A DNA stretch of 64,000 bases from Adenanthera pavonina (lineage: Eukaryota > Streptophyta > Magnoliopsida > Fabales > Fabaceae): NCBI GenBank assembly GCA_026686845.1, contig JAIVEN010000015.1, positions 11,265,501 through 11,329,500 of the forward strand, written 5' to 3'. Both the position numbers and the translations under genes were made by a program. Numbering within the stretch: position 1 is the first letter of the stretch; each line of letters begins with the position of its first letter. Shown piece by piece: positions 25,600 through 38,900 of this stretch. The notes under the pieces were generated by a model. The model was given only the letters and a program-made list of their open reading frames with translations. It had not been told where the DNA came from and did no database searches.

Positions 25600-27046
25600 T
25601 ATTATCTTTCTGTCCAAAATAATTTTTAACCCATCTAAAAGTTATAAGCCCACGTAACACCAGTCGAAACCCTCAGGCGAGGTGACAGTGGTGACCTAAG
25701 CCAAAACTCTTATATACTAAGCAAAGCAGAGTTTAATTTTTCCTCATCAACTTTCAATATAGGATCTTCTACCATTCATTAATAACAAAGTTTCAATATC
25801 ACGAAAGTCACACATCTTAAATTATTAGGGAATAAAGAAAGAAGAATGCTAGTGGCTGCATGGATCAATGACAACAATGACACTTGGAAGTTGGAACTGA
25901 GCTGTAAATTTAAATGAAAATCACAAAAGGAAGCAGTTCCTACATATTTCGGCTGCACTATAATCTCTTTTTTTTCTAACTAAAGCCTACGTACGCGGCC
26001 GGAATATATTGATCTTGAGTCACCAGTCACTAGGGGACAATAATATTAATAGAACTAATTAAAAGGCAGGTTTATGTATATAATATGATTTTGTTTGAGT
26101 CCTAATAAACTAATTAGTGAGAAGGTAGAGAAGTGTGGAAAAATCTGATATGAGTAAGGAATATAACTGGTTTCAACTGAAGAAAAAGAAAGGTGATTCT
26201 CTCCCTTGTACTTTGGAACCTTGCTACGTTGTTTCACTCTCTGCTTTTTATTTTAGTGACTTTAATTTGTTACCAACAAGTGGCACGTACTTTTTCCCTT
26301 GTCGTTTTGCACTCACAGAGAAAAGCTTAGTCACTAAAAATTGGTTTCTAACTCAAAAGAGAGCCCCCTCCTCAGAACGCCAAAAAGATAGTTTTTAACT
26401 AAAAAAGAGAGAGTGAGAGACAATGAAACAATTAATATATCATTAAAATAATAAACACTTCCTTTTTTTTTTGTTTCAACCTAATGAACACTACTGCCCA
26501 ACTCTATGATTTGTCTCATCATAGTCTTCTCATTTCTGTGTAAATACTCCATCATCTTCCAAAAATTGAAAAGAAATCAGCTTTAACCTTCACAGGTGCT
26601 AGCCATGTACTCCGATTCAATTAAGTATCACCCATAACTGGAAATTATTTTCATTCATTATTGCATTTTTTATTTATTAGTTCGTGCAGAAAGTTAATGC
26701 CACAAGCTTAATAATTGATATCCAAATATCAAGAAAGAAAAAAGTGTTTGATATATTTGATTTTTTTTAAATAAATAAACAAACAAATTATTTGGCCCTT
26801 GTATATCTGCAAACCACTTATAAAAAAGGACAAAAAATACCTGAGCTCCTTTCAATGCTAAAAGGTCACAAGATCTTCGAGTGAGATTTCAAGATAGATT
26901 TAGTATATTTCACCTTCTTTATTTTTCTTGACCGAACGATAAGATGAAAAAACAAAGGTTTGACTTTTCTTTTATTTACTTTTATTTTGTAAGGTACAGC
27001 AGTTTATTTTAGCTGAACGCAAATATGAAGAGAGAAGATAAGAACA

Positions 27047-27069
27047 ATATATATATATATATATATATA
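27047..27069. repeat. (AT)n microsatellite
   Basis: An uninterrupted AT run of about 11 units. Confidence 0.9.
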
Positions 27070-28175
27070 GCGTGGATAAACGATCCAATTATCGTCCACA
27101 ATAGATTGAACCCCAGCTGGTAGCCAAAATAAATGAAATCTGATTCTGTAGTAGCTTTCTCAGAAACTGTTTACGATGAAAACTATTTGACAGGGTTAGA
27201 TATAAAGAAATAAATTTAATGTTGGTAAGAGACCCTGCGAGATGTTTGGATATTTGCTATAGAATATGGACAAATACTTGTGAAAATTGTGTGTTAATTA
27301 GACAGGAGGGGGTTAGGTAGCTACTAATTTGTGGACAGACACAGAATCCGAGTCCATGAATGAATGAATAAAACCATATTCCCTTTTTAACGTCGCTGTA
27401 GGCAATAAATACATTAATTCTAAATTGCTAGTATTAATTTTTTGAATGTATATATATAGCTATTAATTAATTACTTAGCGCAAGACAACGAGGTTTCTTT
27501 TCGACAACGGCAATCTTATCACCAACGAGTGAAATATTAACATTCACGCGAATATATGTAAATTTTTTAATTTAGTATCATGCTTGATAAACATTGATGT
27601 TTGTTAATTTACTCAATTTTTTTAGATATTACTTGAAGTATGAACACACATTCATACTATAATAAATTTGTTTAATATTGTTCAGTGCATCAAAAAAAGA
27701 AATTGCACTAATCTATATTTCAAGGTCAGTTCAAGTTTAAATAACTTAATATCGTTTAAGTTCAATCCAGTAAAACCAGTCATATATCGGTTTGGGGGTG
27801 GGCCCGATCCCAATCGCAAGGTAGGGTTCACTCACCTTTAAATCTCTCTCCTCACAGGATTATCATATAAGAGAGAATTTGAGGGTGCCATATCTACACA
27901 CACACACGTAAAACTAGACTAGTTAATATTACAATATATTTTATCATATAATTTAATTCTTTAATGAAAATTAAGAATTGAACACTTTTTAGGATTTTTC
28001 TAAACAGTGAGTTGGATTTGGAGGAATATAGAGAGAACAGGAACATGAATCTAACTTCATCAGCATTAATTGACAGCAAATTAAACCACTTTGACATACT
28101 TAGTATGCATAATAGAATTAAACAAATGTGTTCAAGTAGATCGAGCCACTGTTGTTTATGACACATAATGGCAAT

Positions 28176-28480
28176 CACTACATGAAAAGTAGAAATTAGC
28201 GATGAAATTTCCCATCACTAAATAGGGATCATTCCGGCATCATTAATCAATTAGCAATGAAATTTTTCGGTCACTAATTTTATGGTCGTAAATGAATCGG
28301 TGATGAAATTAGAATTCCGTCCATGAAATGTAAGGATAGCTACTCCAATTTTGCGATAAATATTCCATTCGATTTCAAATTAGCAACGAATTATCTGTCT
28401 CTACTATATTGCAAAATCACTAATTTGTGACTTAAAATCATCGCTAAATAACAAAAAATTTATTGTTTTATTATTCAAAA
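28176..28480. mobile_element. Isolated CACTA-type (En/Spm-like) terminal region
   Basis: The sequence CACTACATGAAAA at 28176 resembles the conserved tip of CACTA transposons. It is followed within 300 bp by several related words in both orientations (attagcgatgaaattt, attagcaatgaaattt, ggtgatgaaatta, aaaatcatcgctaa), like the subterminal transposase-binding repeats of this superfamily. I found no matching inverted end in the window, so this is either one end of a deleted element or part of one whose other end is unrecognisable. Confidence 0.55.
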
Positions 28481-29119
28481 TACAATTTTAAGGAATATAT
28501 TTGCATAAACATTAATTAGGAAGAGATTTACAATTAATCTACTATTGTATCAATCAGAGCGTATAACTATTTATTGGTGCAGCAATCCAAGTCTTAGATT
28601 CTGTTATTTTTAAATTAGGAGGGAATAAGTATTCATTGATAATGACAGTATCAAATTGCGTGCTGAACAGCAAGCATATGCGATATAACAAGAAATTAAG
28701 AGCGTAGTCGCAAAAGAGAAAGTTGCATTGTCTGCACTGACCATACTCATTAAGATGGCGATCGTCCCAGGAGCCTCGGCCACCACGTGAACCTTCCCAA
28801 GCCGCCGTCCCCACACTTTTTTATTTCTTTTTTCTTTTTTGTAAAAAGGATGTGGAAAAACACTTGTTTTTTTTTTTTAAAAAACACTTGTTTTTTTTTT
28901 GGTCTATCTAAATTATTCATTCCTTACAATTTAAAGAGAACATAAAATTCAGAATTTTTTTTTATAATTATCTTGTATTCAGTAATATGGGAACAAATTC
29001 AAGTATTTTTAAGTTTGAATATAGTAGCTCTTTTAACGTGATTTTTTTTTCATCTATAAAATTCAAACTTGAAACTCTTATTTAAAAATTATTGAATCTC
29101 TTATCACTTAACTTAACCA

Positions 29120-29665
29120 CCATTAATAAAATTCAGAATTTTTCTTTCAAAGCCATGAGTATATTTAGTAAGTTGGCTAGCACATTCATTCACCACCTGA
29201 TAACTCATGATGATATTCCAATCTCGTTTATCTATATCAAAATAGAACATGTAGCTCATAATAAAAGGGTAAGGAAAAATCATAGAGGAAAACAAAATAT
29301 AAGATGGTATATACTAATTATTCCAGTTATCTAAATTAATCCACTCCTTGAAGTCTAAAGAGATTATGAAATTCAAAATTTGTCTATAAGCATATTTAGC
29401 AAGCTAATTAACACATTTATCCACCACCCAATACATTCCGTTTTATTTTTGAAGGAGATTATAAAATTCAAGAATTTGTCTGTCAATACTATGAGCATAT
29501 TTGACAAGCTAATTAACACATTCATTCTCTTATCCCAATACATTCCGTTTTATATTTTTAACGAGATTATAACATTAAGAATTTGTCTATCAATGCTATC
29601 AGCATATTCAACAAGCTAGCTAACAGATCATTCACCACCCAATAGATATAACTCATAATAATATT
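29120..29665. repeat. Tandem repeat array, unit about 95-107 bp
   Basis: Three adjacent units start near 29368, 29463 and 29569, and a more distant related unit starts near 29127. Each carries (t/a)aaattca(a)gaattt(g/t)tct, then gcatatttagcaagctaa(t)taacaca, then ttcattcaccaccca. The three later copies are closer to one another than to the first. Non-coding. Confidence 0.8.
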
Positions 29666-30199
29666 CCACTCCTAAGCATTTCTTTGATTTCCTCCGTCAA
29701 ATTTGCATTGAAAGACTCACTACATTGTCTGAGTTGATCATGCTAGTAGCCGTCCCCACACTGATCCTCCGCATCTATACCTGGCCCCCACCACCTCTTC
29801 TCACTTTCTCTCTTTCATTTCCATACTTCACCTACCTACCTGCCTAGGTTTCGCCTCTTCATTTGGTTACCCTTATTAATTAGGGAAAAGAAATTTCAGG
29901 ACCATATATTTCCTTTCAAAAATTTAATTTAAAAATTTAATACTTTTATATTTAAACTCGACTCAAGTTAACTAAATTTCTCATTGATATTATTTATTTA
30001 TCGATATTTTTCTATAAAAATCTTAAAATGTCTTTTTTCTATTAATTAAAAAAGTGATGTTGTTTTAGTAGTGGAGCAGTATACACACACAAATTTTAAT
30101 ATGATTCTGTATTAAAAATTTTTACCTGAACTCTAGGATGACATCTTTATTTGAAAAGTAAACCTGCAGGGCCATCAACTATACTGCTCCACATTCGGG

Positions 30200-30238
30200 C
30201 ACGTGTATCCTCACTCCTCTCACGTGAACATCCACGTG
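30200..30238 (+). promoter_or_regulatory. Cluster of three G-boxes (CACGTG)
   Basis: Perfect CACGTG palindromes stand at 30200-30205, 30221-30226 and 30233-30238, all within 39 bp. They lie 63-101 bp upstream of a TATAAAT box (30301) and about 600 bp before the cytokinin dehydrogenase ATG. G-boxes are bound by bZIP (ABF, HY5) and bHLH (PIF, MYC) factors. The sites are certain; their use is inferred. Confidence 0.6.
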
Positions 30239-30300
30239 CCTTTTTAGAGTCCCGCCTCTTCTTCAGAACTCAGCTGGTAGCACTTGAGCTGTTTGTGTCC

Positions 30301-30307
30301 TATAAAT
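30301..30307 (+). promoter_or_regulatory. Candidate TATA box for cytokinin dehydrogenase
   Basis: TATAAAT lies just downstream of the G-box cluster. Using it would give a leader of about 500 nt. A weaker TATTTAA at 30768-30774 would give a leader of about 40 nt, so two alternative promoters are possible. Confidence 0.4.
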
Positions 30308-30842
30308 TCAGAACCAACTCGTTGCATATATCCCTGCGCAGAAAACACAGTAGTGACATGAGACCCCTACTCATGATCTGTGTTAAACAGTCTAAAGATC
30401 AAACCTCTGCTTTGTTTCTGAGATATACTAGCTAGTTAGGGGAACCTAGCAAAAGAAAGCCTCATCCGTGTGCTCACACTTACACTGTCTGTAGCTAGCG
30501 TAATACTCCATCTTTTTCATAAACGAAAGCCAGAAGAAAAAAAAATAAAGTAGCAGAAAGAAGGGAATCTTGGTGGAGTGTTGAGTATAGAAAGTGATGT
30601 AAGGCGCAATCCGGGCTTACGTTAGTTCACGACTCCCCACAACGCTGCTCCAAGATTTTGTTCTTTGCGCTAGCTTCCCAATATTCCTATACATGATCAC
30701 CGCCGGTGTGGGCGCTCTTCTTATATGTCCTTCACCACCACCCTCAACCATACATCTTCTTGGCCCCTATTTAAGAAGTTAAAAGTAGACTCGGTTACGA
30801 GTAATTAACTTAGTTAGTTTGAGAAAATTGAGCACAAAATCA

Positions 30843-33800
30843 ATGGGTAGTGCTGGCAAGCTTGTATTGGCATTGGGTCTATGTGGGTTAACAGTAACAG
30901 TTGGATTGAAAGCGATGCCCATAGAGTTGGAGGGGGTGGGAATAGAGGGTGATGTGACAGTGGACGCATGTGAGGTGGAAAGAGCTTCGGTGGATTTCGG
31001 AATGATGAAGAGAGCGGAGCCCCTAGCCGTATTGCACCCGGCTTCGGCGGAGGACATAGCCAGGGTGGTTCGAGCCGCTTATGAGTTGGGCAAGGGGCTG
31101 AGTGTGTCCGCGAGAGGGGAGGGTCACTCCACAAACGGGCAGGCTCAGGCTCAGAAGGGGTTGGTCATAGACATGAGGTCCAGGTCGAGTGTGACAGTGT
31201 GGGAGGAGGAGAGGTATGTGGACGTGTGGGGTGGAGAGTTGTGGATACAGGTACTCATGGAGACGTTGGAGTATGGGCTCGCACCCAAGTCCTGGACCGA
31301 TTACTTGTATATGACAGTGGGTGGAACCCTTTCCAACGCCGGCATCAGTGGCCAGACCTTCCATCACGGCCCTCAGATCTCCAACGTCTACCAGCTCGAC
31401 GTTGTTACAGGTTCCTCCCCTCTCTAAGCATGTCAATATATACATATCTCAATCTAAATTACGTTCAAATATTTGCTGTTCGGTTTTTCATCTTAATTTC
31501 TACTGATTTAGTATCCTCTCGTTACGTACGTGACAGGAAAGGGTGAGTTGTTGACATGTTCCGAGAATCTTAACACGGAGTTGTTCCATGCCGTTCTTGG
31601 TGGTCTTGGACAATTTGGAATCATCACCAGGGCTAGAATTGCTCTTCAGCCTGCTCCTCAAAGGGTCTCTGTCTCTCTCTCTCTAATTAACGCTGTTTAT
31701 AGGCCCATTATTTCGTACACCTGTTGTGTCTCTTTTACAATCGTGTTTAATGACGTGTCGTTAATTTGCCTGTCTCTCTTGAATTCTTTTAACGAACTGA
31801 TAGGTTTATACTACTGCCAAACTTTACCACATAACATATGTAAACAGGTGCGTTGGATAAGAGTGCTGTACTCGGACTTTTCGGTGTTCACAAAAGACCA
31901 GGAGTTCCTGATCTCTCTGCATGGGAAACCAGCTAGTGAGAGATTTGACTACGTTGAGGGATTTGTAATAGTAGATGAAGGGCTTATTAACAATTGGAGG
32001 TCCTCCTTCTTCTCACCAAGTAACCCAGTCACTCTCAGCTCCCTGAATGCGGATGGGGGTGTTTTATACTGCTTAGAAATTACCAAAAACTACCATGAAG
32101 GCAACGCACAAACTGTCGATCAGGTAAAATTTCCCCTTTGTGTGTGTGTGTGTGTTTTGCTTTAGTGTGCGTGCCTTCTATTATTAGACAATTCAACTCT
32201 CTATTCCTGTTTGCTTAATTTGTGTGCCTGATTTGACACGTACTGTGGCAATTGGCATATGGAATGGACGTAGGAGCCTTTCTACGCTTTCTAGATAAAG
32301 TTGGCACTATTGCAATTGCACTTATCTAGCTAGAGCTAGCTAGAATCAACCTATATGCTTGCCTTGCAAAATAGGACATTTGCAAGCTGTATTTGACCAA
32401 CTTGTTTGTATCATTTTCTCTTAGTTATATGTATTACGCATTTATTTAAAAAAATACTTAACTAGGACATCTAATTAGTGGGGCTTCTTTGTCCAACTTT
32501 GAGACTCCGGGCATGCATAATTGGTAACAAATTGGAGGAAGAAAAGAAAAAACAAACAAACAAACAAAAAAGAAAGGAAGAATTAGGTGACATTAATTAA
32601 TTGCATATAACTAGAGGAGAGTTGTAAAGGTAAAATTAAGTTCAATATTAAATTAAATTAGATATCGATTAGCTAGCTTGTCCCTATCTTATCTCTTTTA
32701 TTTTGTGATGTTCTATCCCTACTCTACGATTTTCATCCTAGTAAGTCCTCCACATAGAAAAAGTAAGGTCAATTTTCCTACTAGAATCAACTGATCATTG
32801 GTTTGATTAATTAACTTTTCTTTGGGTAGTGAAATTGAACCTTCTTCTTGCATGGCTTGTAGTACATGGTACTCGTACTCAGGCCAATTTATGCAACAGA
32901 AGGTACGTAATATATATAAAATATACATTCGGAAATTGTGCACGTAGCTACCCAACAGCTTTCTTTTTAAATTGTAGCTTTTTGAATGTGCAATGTACTT
33001 TTAAATATTATTATTATGAATTTGTATTGGAATCACAAGGAGGAGACGTGGGGCTTAATTATCCGTACCTGCAGGAAATAGAGGGTCTGTTGGAAAAGTT
33101 AGATTTTATAGAAACATCAGTGTTCACAACAGACGTAACATATGTGGATTTTCTGGACCGCGTACACAAAGCAGAACTAAAGATGAGATCCAAGGGCTTA
33201 TGGGATGTCCCACATCCATGGCTCAACCTTTTTGTTCCCAAGTCAAGGATTGCAGACTTCGACAAGGGTGTGTTCAAGGGCATTCTGGGAAACAACGCAA
33301 GTGGCCCCATCCTCATCTACCCCATGAACAAGAACAAGTAAGCTTCTAGATGCATGCAATCATATATTAAATTGTTAACTAACTCATTATCATGCATGTC
33401 CTTTATATATAGACACACATACAATAACAACACTGTGCATATGCCTGCTTTTTGCTTAGACACCCGTACTGTATTATACATAACTATAATTATATTGGAA
33501 AATATAACGATATTAATGTCAGCCATAGCTTGAATACAAGTTTATCAGTTGGTTATGATATCTGTATGAAGTGACTATTTTGTACGAGGAAAAGAGCGAG
33601 CTAGGGCTAAAGACCCAGAAGCAGAGTGATGTTAAGGTGAGATTAAGACGCCTGAATTATACAGGAAAACAGAAGTGGCCCATGTGCATGCGTGGACCCA
33701 CCGAACACAGCTGCGTTGAGAAATACCTTTATATTTTTTAAGAAAAAAATTTGGGTCCCGATGAGGTGAAGCAAACAAAATGGATGGTCATGATCATCCA

Positions 33801-34653
33801 ACTGGGAAGATTCTCCTGTCAGGAGATCTTCATCGAGGATCCACCGATGCATGTGTCCTGTTTTCCAAAGTCTCCTGCCTTCCATCCACTAACACATCCC
33901 TTTCTCACCAGAAACGTTACCTACCCTAATATCTTTGTTGATTTATATATTAAAAAATTATAAACTCAATGATTATTTCAATTAGTAATATGATAAATTA
34001 AAGCTTCCCATTTTACTTGTACTAATTACATTAATAAATTAACTTAGTCAGAGTAATTTAGTGACTTGAAAACACGTAAGGTGAGCAATAGTGGTAATAA
34101 AGTAACTTTCTTGTTGGTACTACGTACGTGCAATCATCCGTCACTACCGGCCATTTTGGCTTGACTCTGCTTCCGAGAAGCATTACTTAGTAAGAGCTGA
34201 GAAGAATGGTAAGCCTACTCTCGCACTACTAGCATTTTAGTCTTAGTTTTCGTTTTTTTTTTTTTTGGTCTGAAACATCTTGGTTTTGTTTCATAAGAAA
34301 ATGGGAATTAATATGATTGATGGGGGTGTAGATGGGACCAACGGAGCTCGGTGGTGACACCAGAGGAGGAGGTGTTTTATCTGGTAGCGTTTCTGAGATC
34401 AGCTGTGGACGGTGAGACGGTGGAGTACCTGAACAATCAGAACCATGAAATCCTGAGATTCTGCGATGATGAGGGGATCAAGGTGAAACAGTACCTTCCA
34501 CATTACACAAAGCAACAGGAGTGGATGGACCACTTTGGGGACAAATGGGACCAGTTTTATCAAAGGAAGATGCAATTCGACCCTGGGTGCATCTTGGCCA
34601 CAGGCCAGCGTATTTTTGAGCCTTCCACTACTACTATTTCCAACAACATATAA
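30843..34653 (+). CDS. CKX5: Cytokinin oxidase/dehydrogenase, CKX5-like
   Basis: Five exons: 30843-31410, 31537-31664, 31848-32123, 33075-33337, 34332-34653. They encode 518 aa, the normal CKX length and the five-exon structure usual for the family. An N-terminal hydrophobic segment (about 6-22) should send it into the secretory route. The FAD domain has the flavin-linking His95 in RGEGHS; most relatives have RGHGHS, so residue 93 differs. The proton-accepting Asp153 is in KSWTDYL. The C-terminal blocks (VPHPWLNLFVPKSRI, GPILIYPMNK, VKQYLPHYT, ILATGQRIF) are all intact. The enzyme removes the unsaturated side chain of isopentenyladenine and zeatin and so lowers cytokinin. The N-terminal region (DFGM.K..EPLAVLHP.SAED.AR) is closest to CKX5. 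The triple G-box upstream is the clearest regulatory feature. Confidence 0.95.
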
Positions 34654-35931
34654 AAAAGTAAATGCAAGATTCAGTACAAGAATATAAGAGTGATTAAAAA
34701 GTAGCGCTGCTGTTGAGGAGTTGCTATCTGAAGAGAAGGTGGATGCAGCTAGCTTGCATTTTGTGCATATGACATGTCGTTTTGCAGTGCCCGTGATCCC
34801 GACCGCCCCCTCTGCTTTGCTTTCCCCTTGTCCCTACAATGCAGCTAGATGTTCATGCTTCCAGTTCCTTTCACATTTTCACTGCTTGTACCCCCCTCTC
34901 TACGTTTTACCCTCTTGTTTCCATTTTCATATTCCCTGTACATAGGATTCCTCAGCTAGAGATAATGAGACAGCATGAGCAGTTAATGCTAGTCCCTTTC
35001 TACAATCCTCTCTCTTACCTTCTTTAAGTTTTAACTTTCTCCCCCCTGTAGTTGCGTCTCTAATTAGTAAATCTGTGTACATGGTTTTACATATCTCAGA
35101 TTAGATAGCAAGAGCACTTTTTTGGCATCCTAAAATAAAAATAAACTAGAACGCACAAATAATGATATTGGCACCACCACCAACCTTTATCTAAGCTGCT
35201 GTATCTGACACACTCCAGGAACTAAAGGCAAAGTCAAAATGGTTACTAAAATTGCAAGCTTTTATTGGTAGTGGGGATTTGAGAAGCATATTATGTCATC
35301 CTCTGCTCCTCATGGCTTGATCTAAAACTGGAACAACATAAGAAAGCTTCAAGAGAATGAATTATGACTTGGTAGATTCACAGATAACAAAAGGTTCTCG
35401 TATTTGGTTATCAGATGAAAAAGGTTTGCTAATGCAACTGCTGGATTCATATTCACAATAAGCATCAGCAGAATCCAAAATCCCTGAAGCCCTATAAAAT
35501 TAGGGAAGTCCCATGTCAAGAGCAAAATGTAATGCAGATCAAGCACCTTTTTCTTTTCCGAGTCAACGGAGATGAAGTACAAGAGCAAATAGAGAATTAA
35601 GCTTTGTCATTTTCCCCGCTGGTTTGACCCAACAGCCCATTCCCCGCCACCTTGTCCATAATGTAGATTTTCAAACATTTTTGTTTTTGTATTCGCAAGA
35701 GAATGTGTAGAACTATGGTGAGCCAACGCAACAATATTCTTCACAAGTGCAGCAACCATTCTTGCTATATCCGCGTTAGTTCTCCAACAAGAAATCATTT
35801 CTCTTGACAATGAAGGAAACCCACTTTCTGATAATTAGCAACTGCATTAGTCATTAGGCTTAAGAAAATGAACGAGTTCAACACAGTGACATAAATGAAA
35901 CCACAATTTCAACTTACCTGAGTACACTGCT
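34654..35931. other. Convergent spacer between CKX5-like and RsmI-like genes
   Basis: This holds the 3' UTRs of two convergent genes. Short ORFs on the minus strand (35349-35588, 35607-35810) show no homology I recognise and probably lie in the RsmI 3' UTR or beyond. Confidence 0.5.
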
Positions 35932-38900
35932 TTACTTTGAGTCATCTTCCACTTCCAATTGCTTCCCAAATTTTTTTAATGCAAGTGAATATATAGTTTT
36001 TCTACTCACTGATGTTCCATCAGCTACCAACTTGACGGCCTAAATACACATCAGTACAAATTAATAATTTCATTAAAATGAAGATGAATGGCTAGTTTGC
36101 AACCTAAGTGTGTGAATTAATTTACTTTGGGCTAATTACTAACATGATTATACTATAAATTCAGCAGAAGTAATATCGATACTTTTTTTGGGCCAAAAAT
36201 ACTTTAAACTTTTAACGGATGACTAAATTGACATTTAACTTTTAAGTCTATTTCTTCAGGCTCATAATGTTAATCTTTTGCAGATGTGGGCGGGGGAAAT
36301 ATCAAGTAAGCACTTACAGAGGAAGCAAAGAAACCAGGATCATCTTTAGTTCCCAATGATCATTTTGCCTATTATATGGACACTAATTTTTCTCTTTTCA
36401 TTCATCTTTTAACTTTAAAACTAAAAAGTTCTACTAACAAATAATGTAAGGACGCCCAGAACCACAGACACCAAAATCCACTACCATAATCCTCAGTTTG
36501 ATTTGTTTAGTACAGACAATCACACCCATAATTAGCTCAGGATCAAACTTTTATATAAATTTAATTTGACTGTACCCAACTTTAGCAGCTTAAAGAGTAG
36601 ATACAAAACTGTAGTGACCAAATAAAAGCAAAATGTTACCATGGAAAGACTCTCGCCTTGTGAAATTAATTCTCTCAATTCATTCTCGAGCTGAATCTCT
36701 GAAGGTAGTTCAACTTTAGAATTCATGCGCCCTTCAATCAATATGGTAAGTTCTCCCTTTGGCTGGTGCAATGAAAATGTTTTCTCGGCTTCACCAAGAG
36801 TACCACGCCAAAACTACATAGTCATTATCTTGTATATTAGTAAAGAAAGGACAACATGCAAAAGTACATAAAGCAAATTGATTGACCACTCTATTAACAA
36901 AATTCAGAAAAACCAAAAGGCAAATTCATGGGATGCATAATGAAAATCTAACAAGCATTCCATGAGGAAAGGCCATAATAAGATGCCATCAGGAACAGTA
37001 AAGAAAGTTATAATGAGATACCATCATGCATAAAACGGATAAAGGTCAAAATGAGACACCATAGCTATACAGAGTATTCTAATTGACTATTGCAATGGTA
37101 TGGAACATCTGAAATGTTCAACATAATAAGGAATTAATGGTCTCCGTGCTTATGACCATGATTAAAATGGGGAAGAAATTGCAGAACAAACTGCTCCAAA
37201 AGAGCCATTATAGAAATAAGATAATTAATCAATTCAAAGTCATGTTCTTAGAGTTTAGAATACTGGGTACTGACTTTGAAAGAATAAATGCTACAGAAAT
37301 AAATGCAAAAGATACCTCTTCATGTAACTTGGTCATTTCCCGAGCAATAACACATTGCCTACAATACCATTAATGGAAGAGTCAAAACTAAACCATAACT
37401 CACTACTACTTAATTAATCCATGTCTTTCTGCTACTCCAAAATTAGAAAAACTAATGCTCCTAAGAGAAATTAAAACCATGCGAAGTGTAACAACATTTC
37501 CAAAGCAATAACATGTTGCCTGCCATATCACTAAAGAAATGAAATTTACTGAGTCAAAACTAATCATAACTTGCTAAAAATTCACTAATCCATTCCATGT
37601 CTTTCTACTGCTCCCAGACAATACAATTACTTATACAAGCATCAGGCAGCAAAGAGAAAAAAAGAATAAAAGTAGTGCAAAGAGTAACAACCTCTGTCCT
37701 CCAAACACAAACATGCTAAGAGTTTCATATATTAAACATTAAACCTTAATTAACCAGCTAAAACATGGATTGCTCATGCAATTTCATTTTTCCTTTCTAC
37801 CACACATCAATACATGACATAAATCCAAGCCCATGTTTGAATTCAATGCTGAAGTTCTGCATGAAAGCACTCCCTTAACAGCCAAAAGATATAGAGCAAT
37901 AAATCATTTTGTAGTGAATAGGTGATGGTAGTAAATAAGTTTTATAATTTATACCATTATAATTTAAGCATACTTTTAATACCTTGTATCACCAAAAGAT
38001 GAAGCAGTTTCTTCAAGAAATTGGGAAAACTTGTGAGGAGGGACGTAAAAGATTTGTGTTGTTGCTTCATTTGCTGAAACCATAAGTCTCTTTCTTCTAG
38101 ATCCAGAATGTTTTGGAAGAAAACCAACTACAGAGAAATATGTCATGTTTAGTCATAAGAGCGATATGAATGATGAAGTTTACAAATAATCTATTGACCA
38201 ACAGTGGCAGCCAGAAATTACCAAATATAAATTCATTGGTGGCCAGTCCCGAGGCAGACAGAGCTGATATCAAAGCACAGGGCCCAGGGATAGGAACAAC
38301 AGGGATATTTTCATTAACACATAATTTGGCCTGCATTATTTATTTCAGAAACCTATTGATGAACAATCTCCATCACACTACATACAGAAGTAAACACATA
38401 GAAATGGCCAAGCACAGATAAGCTTGTACTTTTATGTCAGCATAGAATCAGCATGCTCACCAATTCCATGCCAGGATCACTAATGCCAGGCGTTCCAGCA
38501 TCACTTATTAGCGCGACAATCTCACCCTGCCTCAACCTCTTCAACACTACCTGTTCCCTTTGTGATTCATTGAATTTATGATAACTCATCTGAAAATCTA
38601 GAGAACAGAATTAGAATAGATTGATGAACATCACTAGCAAAAATAAGTTTATAAGATCCATACAAGGGGTGTTTTGATATTATAGTAGTGAAGCAACTTT
38701 CCAGAATGCCTAGTATCTTCTGAAAGTATCACATCTGCTGACTTTAATACGCGGAGAGCCCTGCATTGATGACTCAGACAGCATAGAAAAAGTTATGGAG
38801 CTGCAGAAGGACACCAAAATTTCACTCCTCTTGAACTTATTTAGCCGCTTTTTCTACTATCTCTTAGTATTTTTGGCCAATGGTGCGAGAAACAAAAAGA

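Larger units (their letters stand above)
19024..30842. other. 11.8-kb gene-poor interval
   Basis: No ORF here exceeds about 95 codons and none resembles a known protein on either strand. The A+T content is very high. What can be named is mobile or repetitive: a hAT-like MITE, three Stowaway-like MITEs, a 120-bp duplication, a CACTA-like end, a roughly 100-bp tandem array, AT/AC microsatellites and, at the right end, the promoter of the cytokinin dehydrogenase gene. A non-coding RNA gene cannot be excluded by eye. Confidence 0.6.

Noticed and set aside
30151..30435. 94-codon ORF over the CKX promoter
   Set aside because: Overlaps the G-boxes and TATA box and has no homology.
31023..31445. 140-codon antisense ORF over CKX exon 1
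   Set aside because: Mirror frame of a G+C-rich coding exon; no homology.
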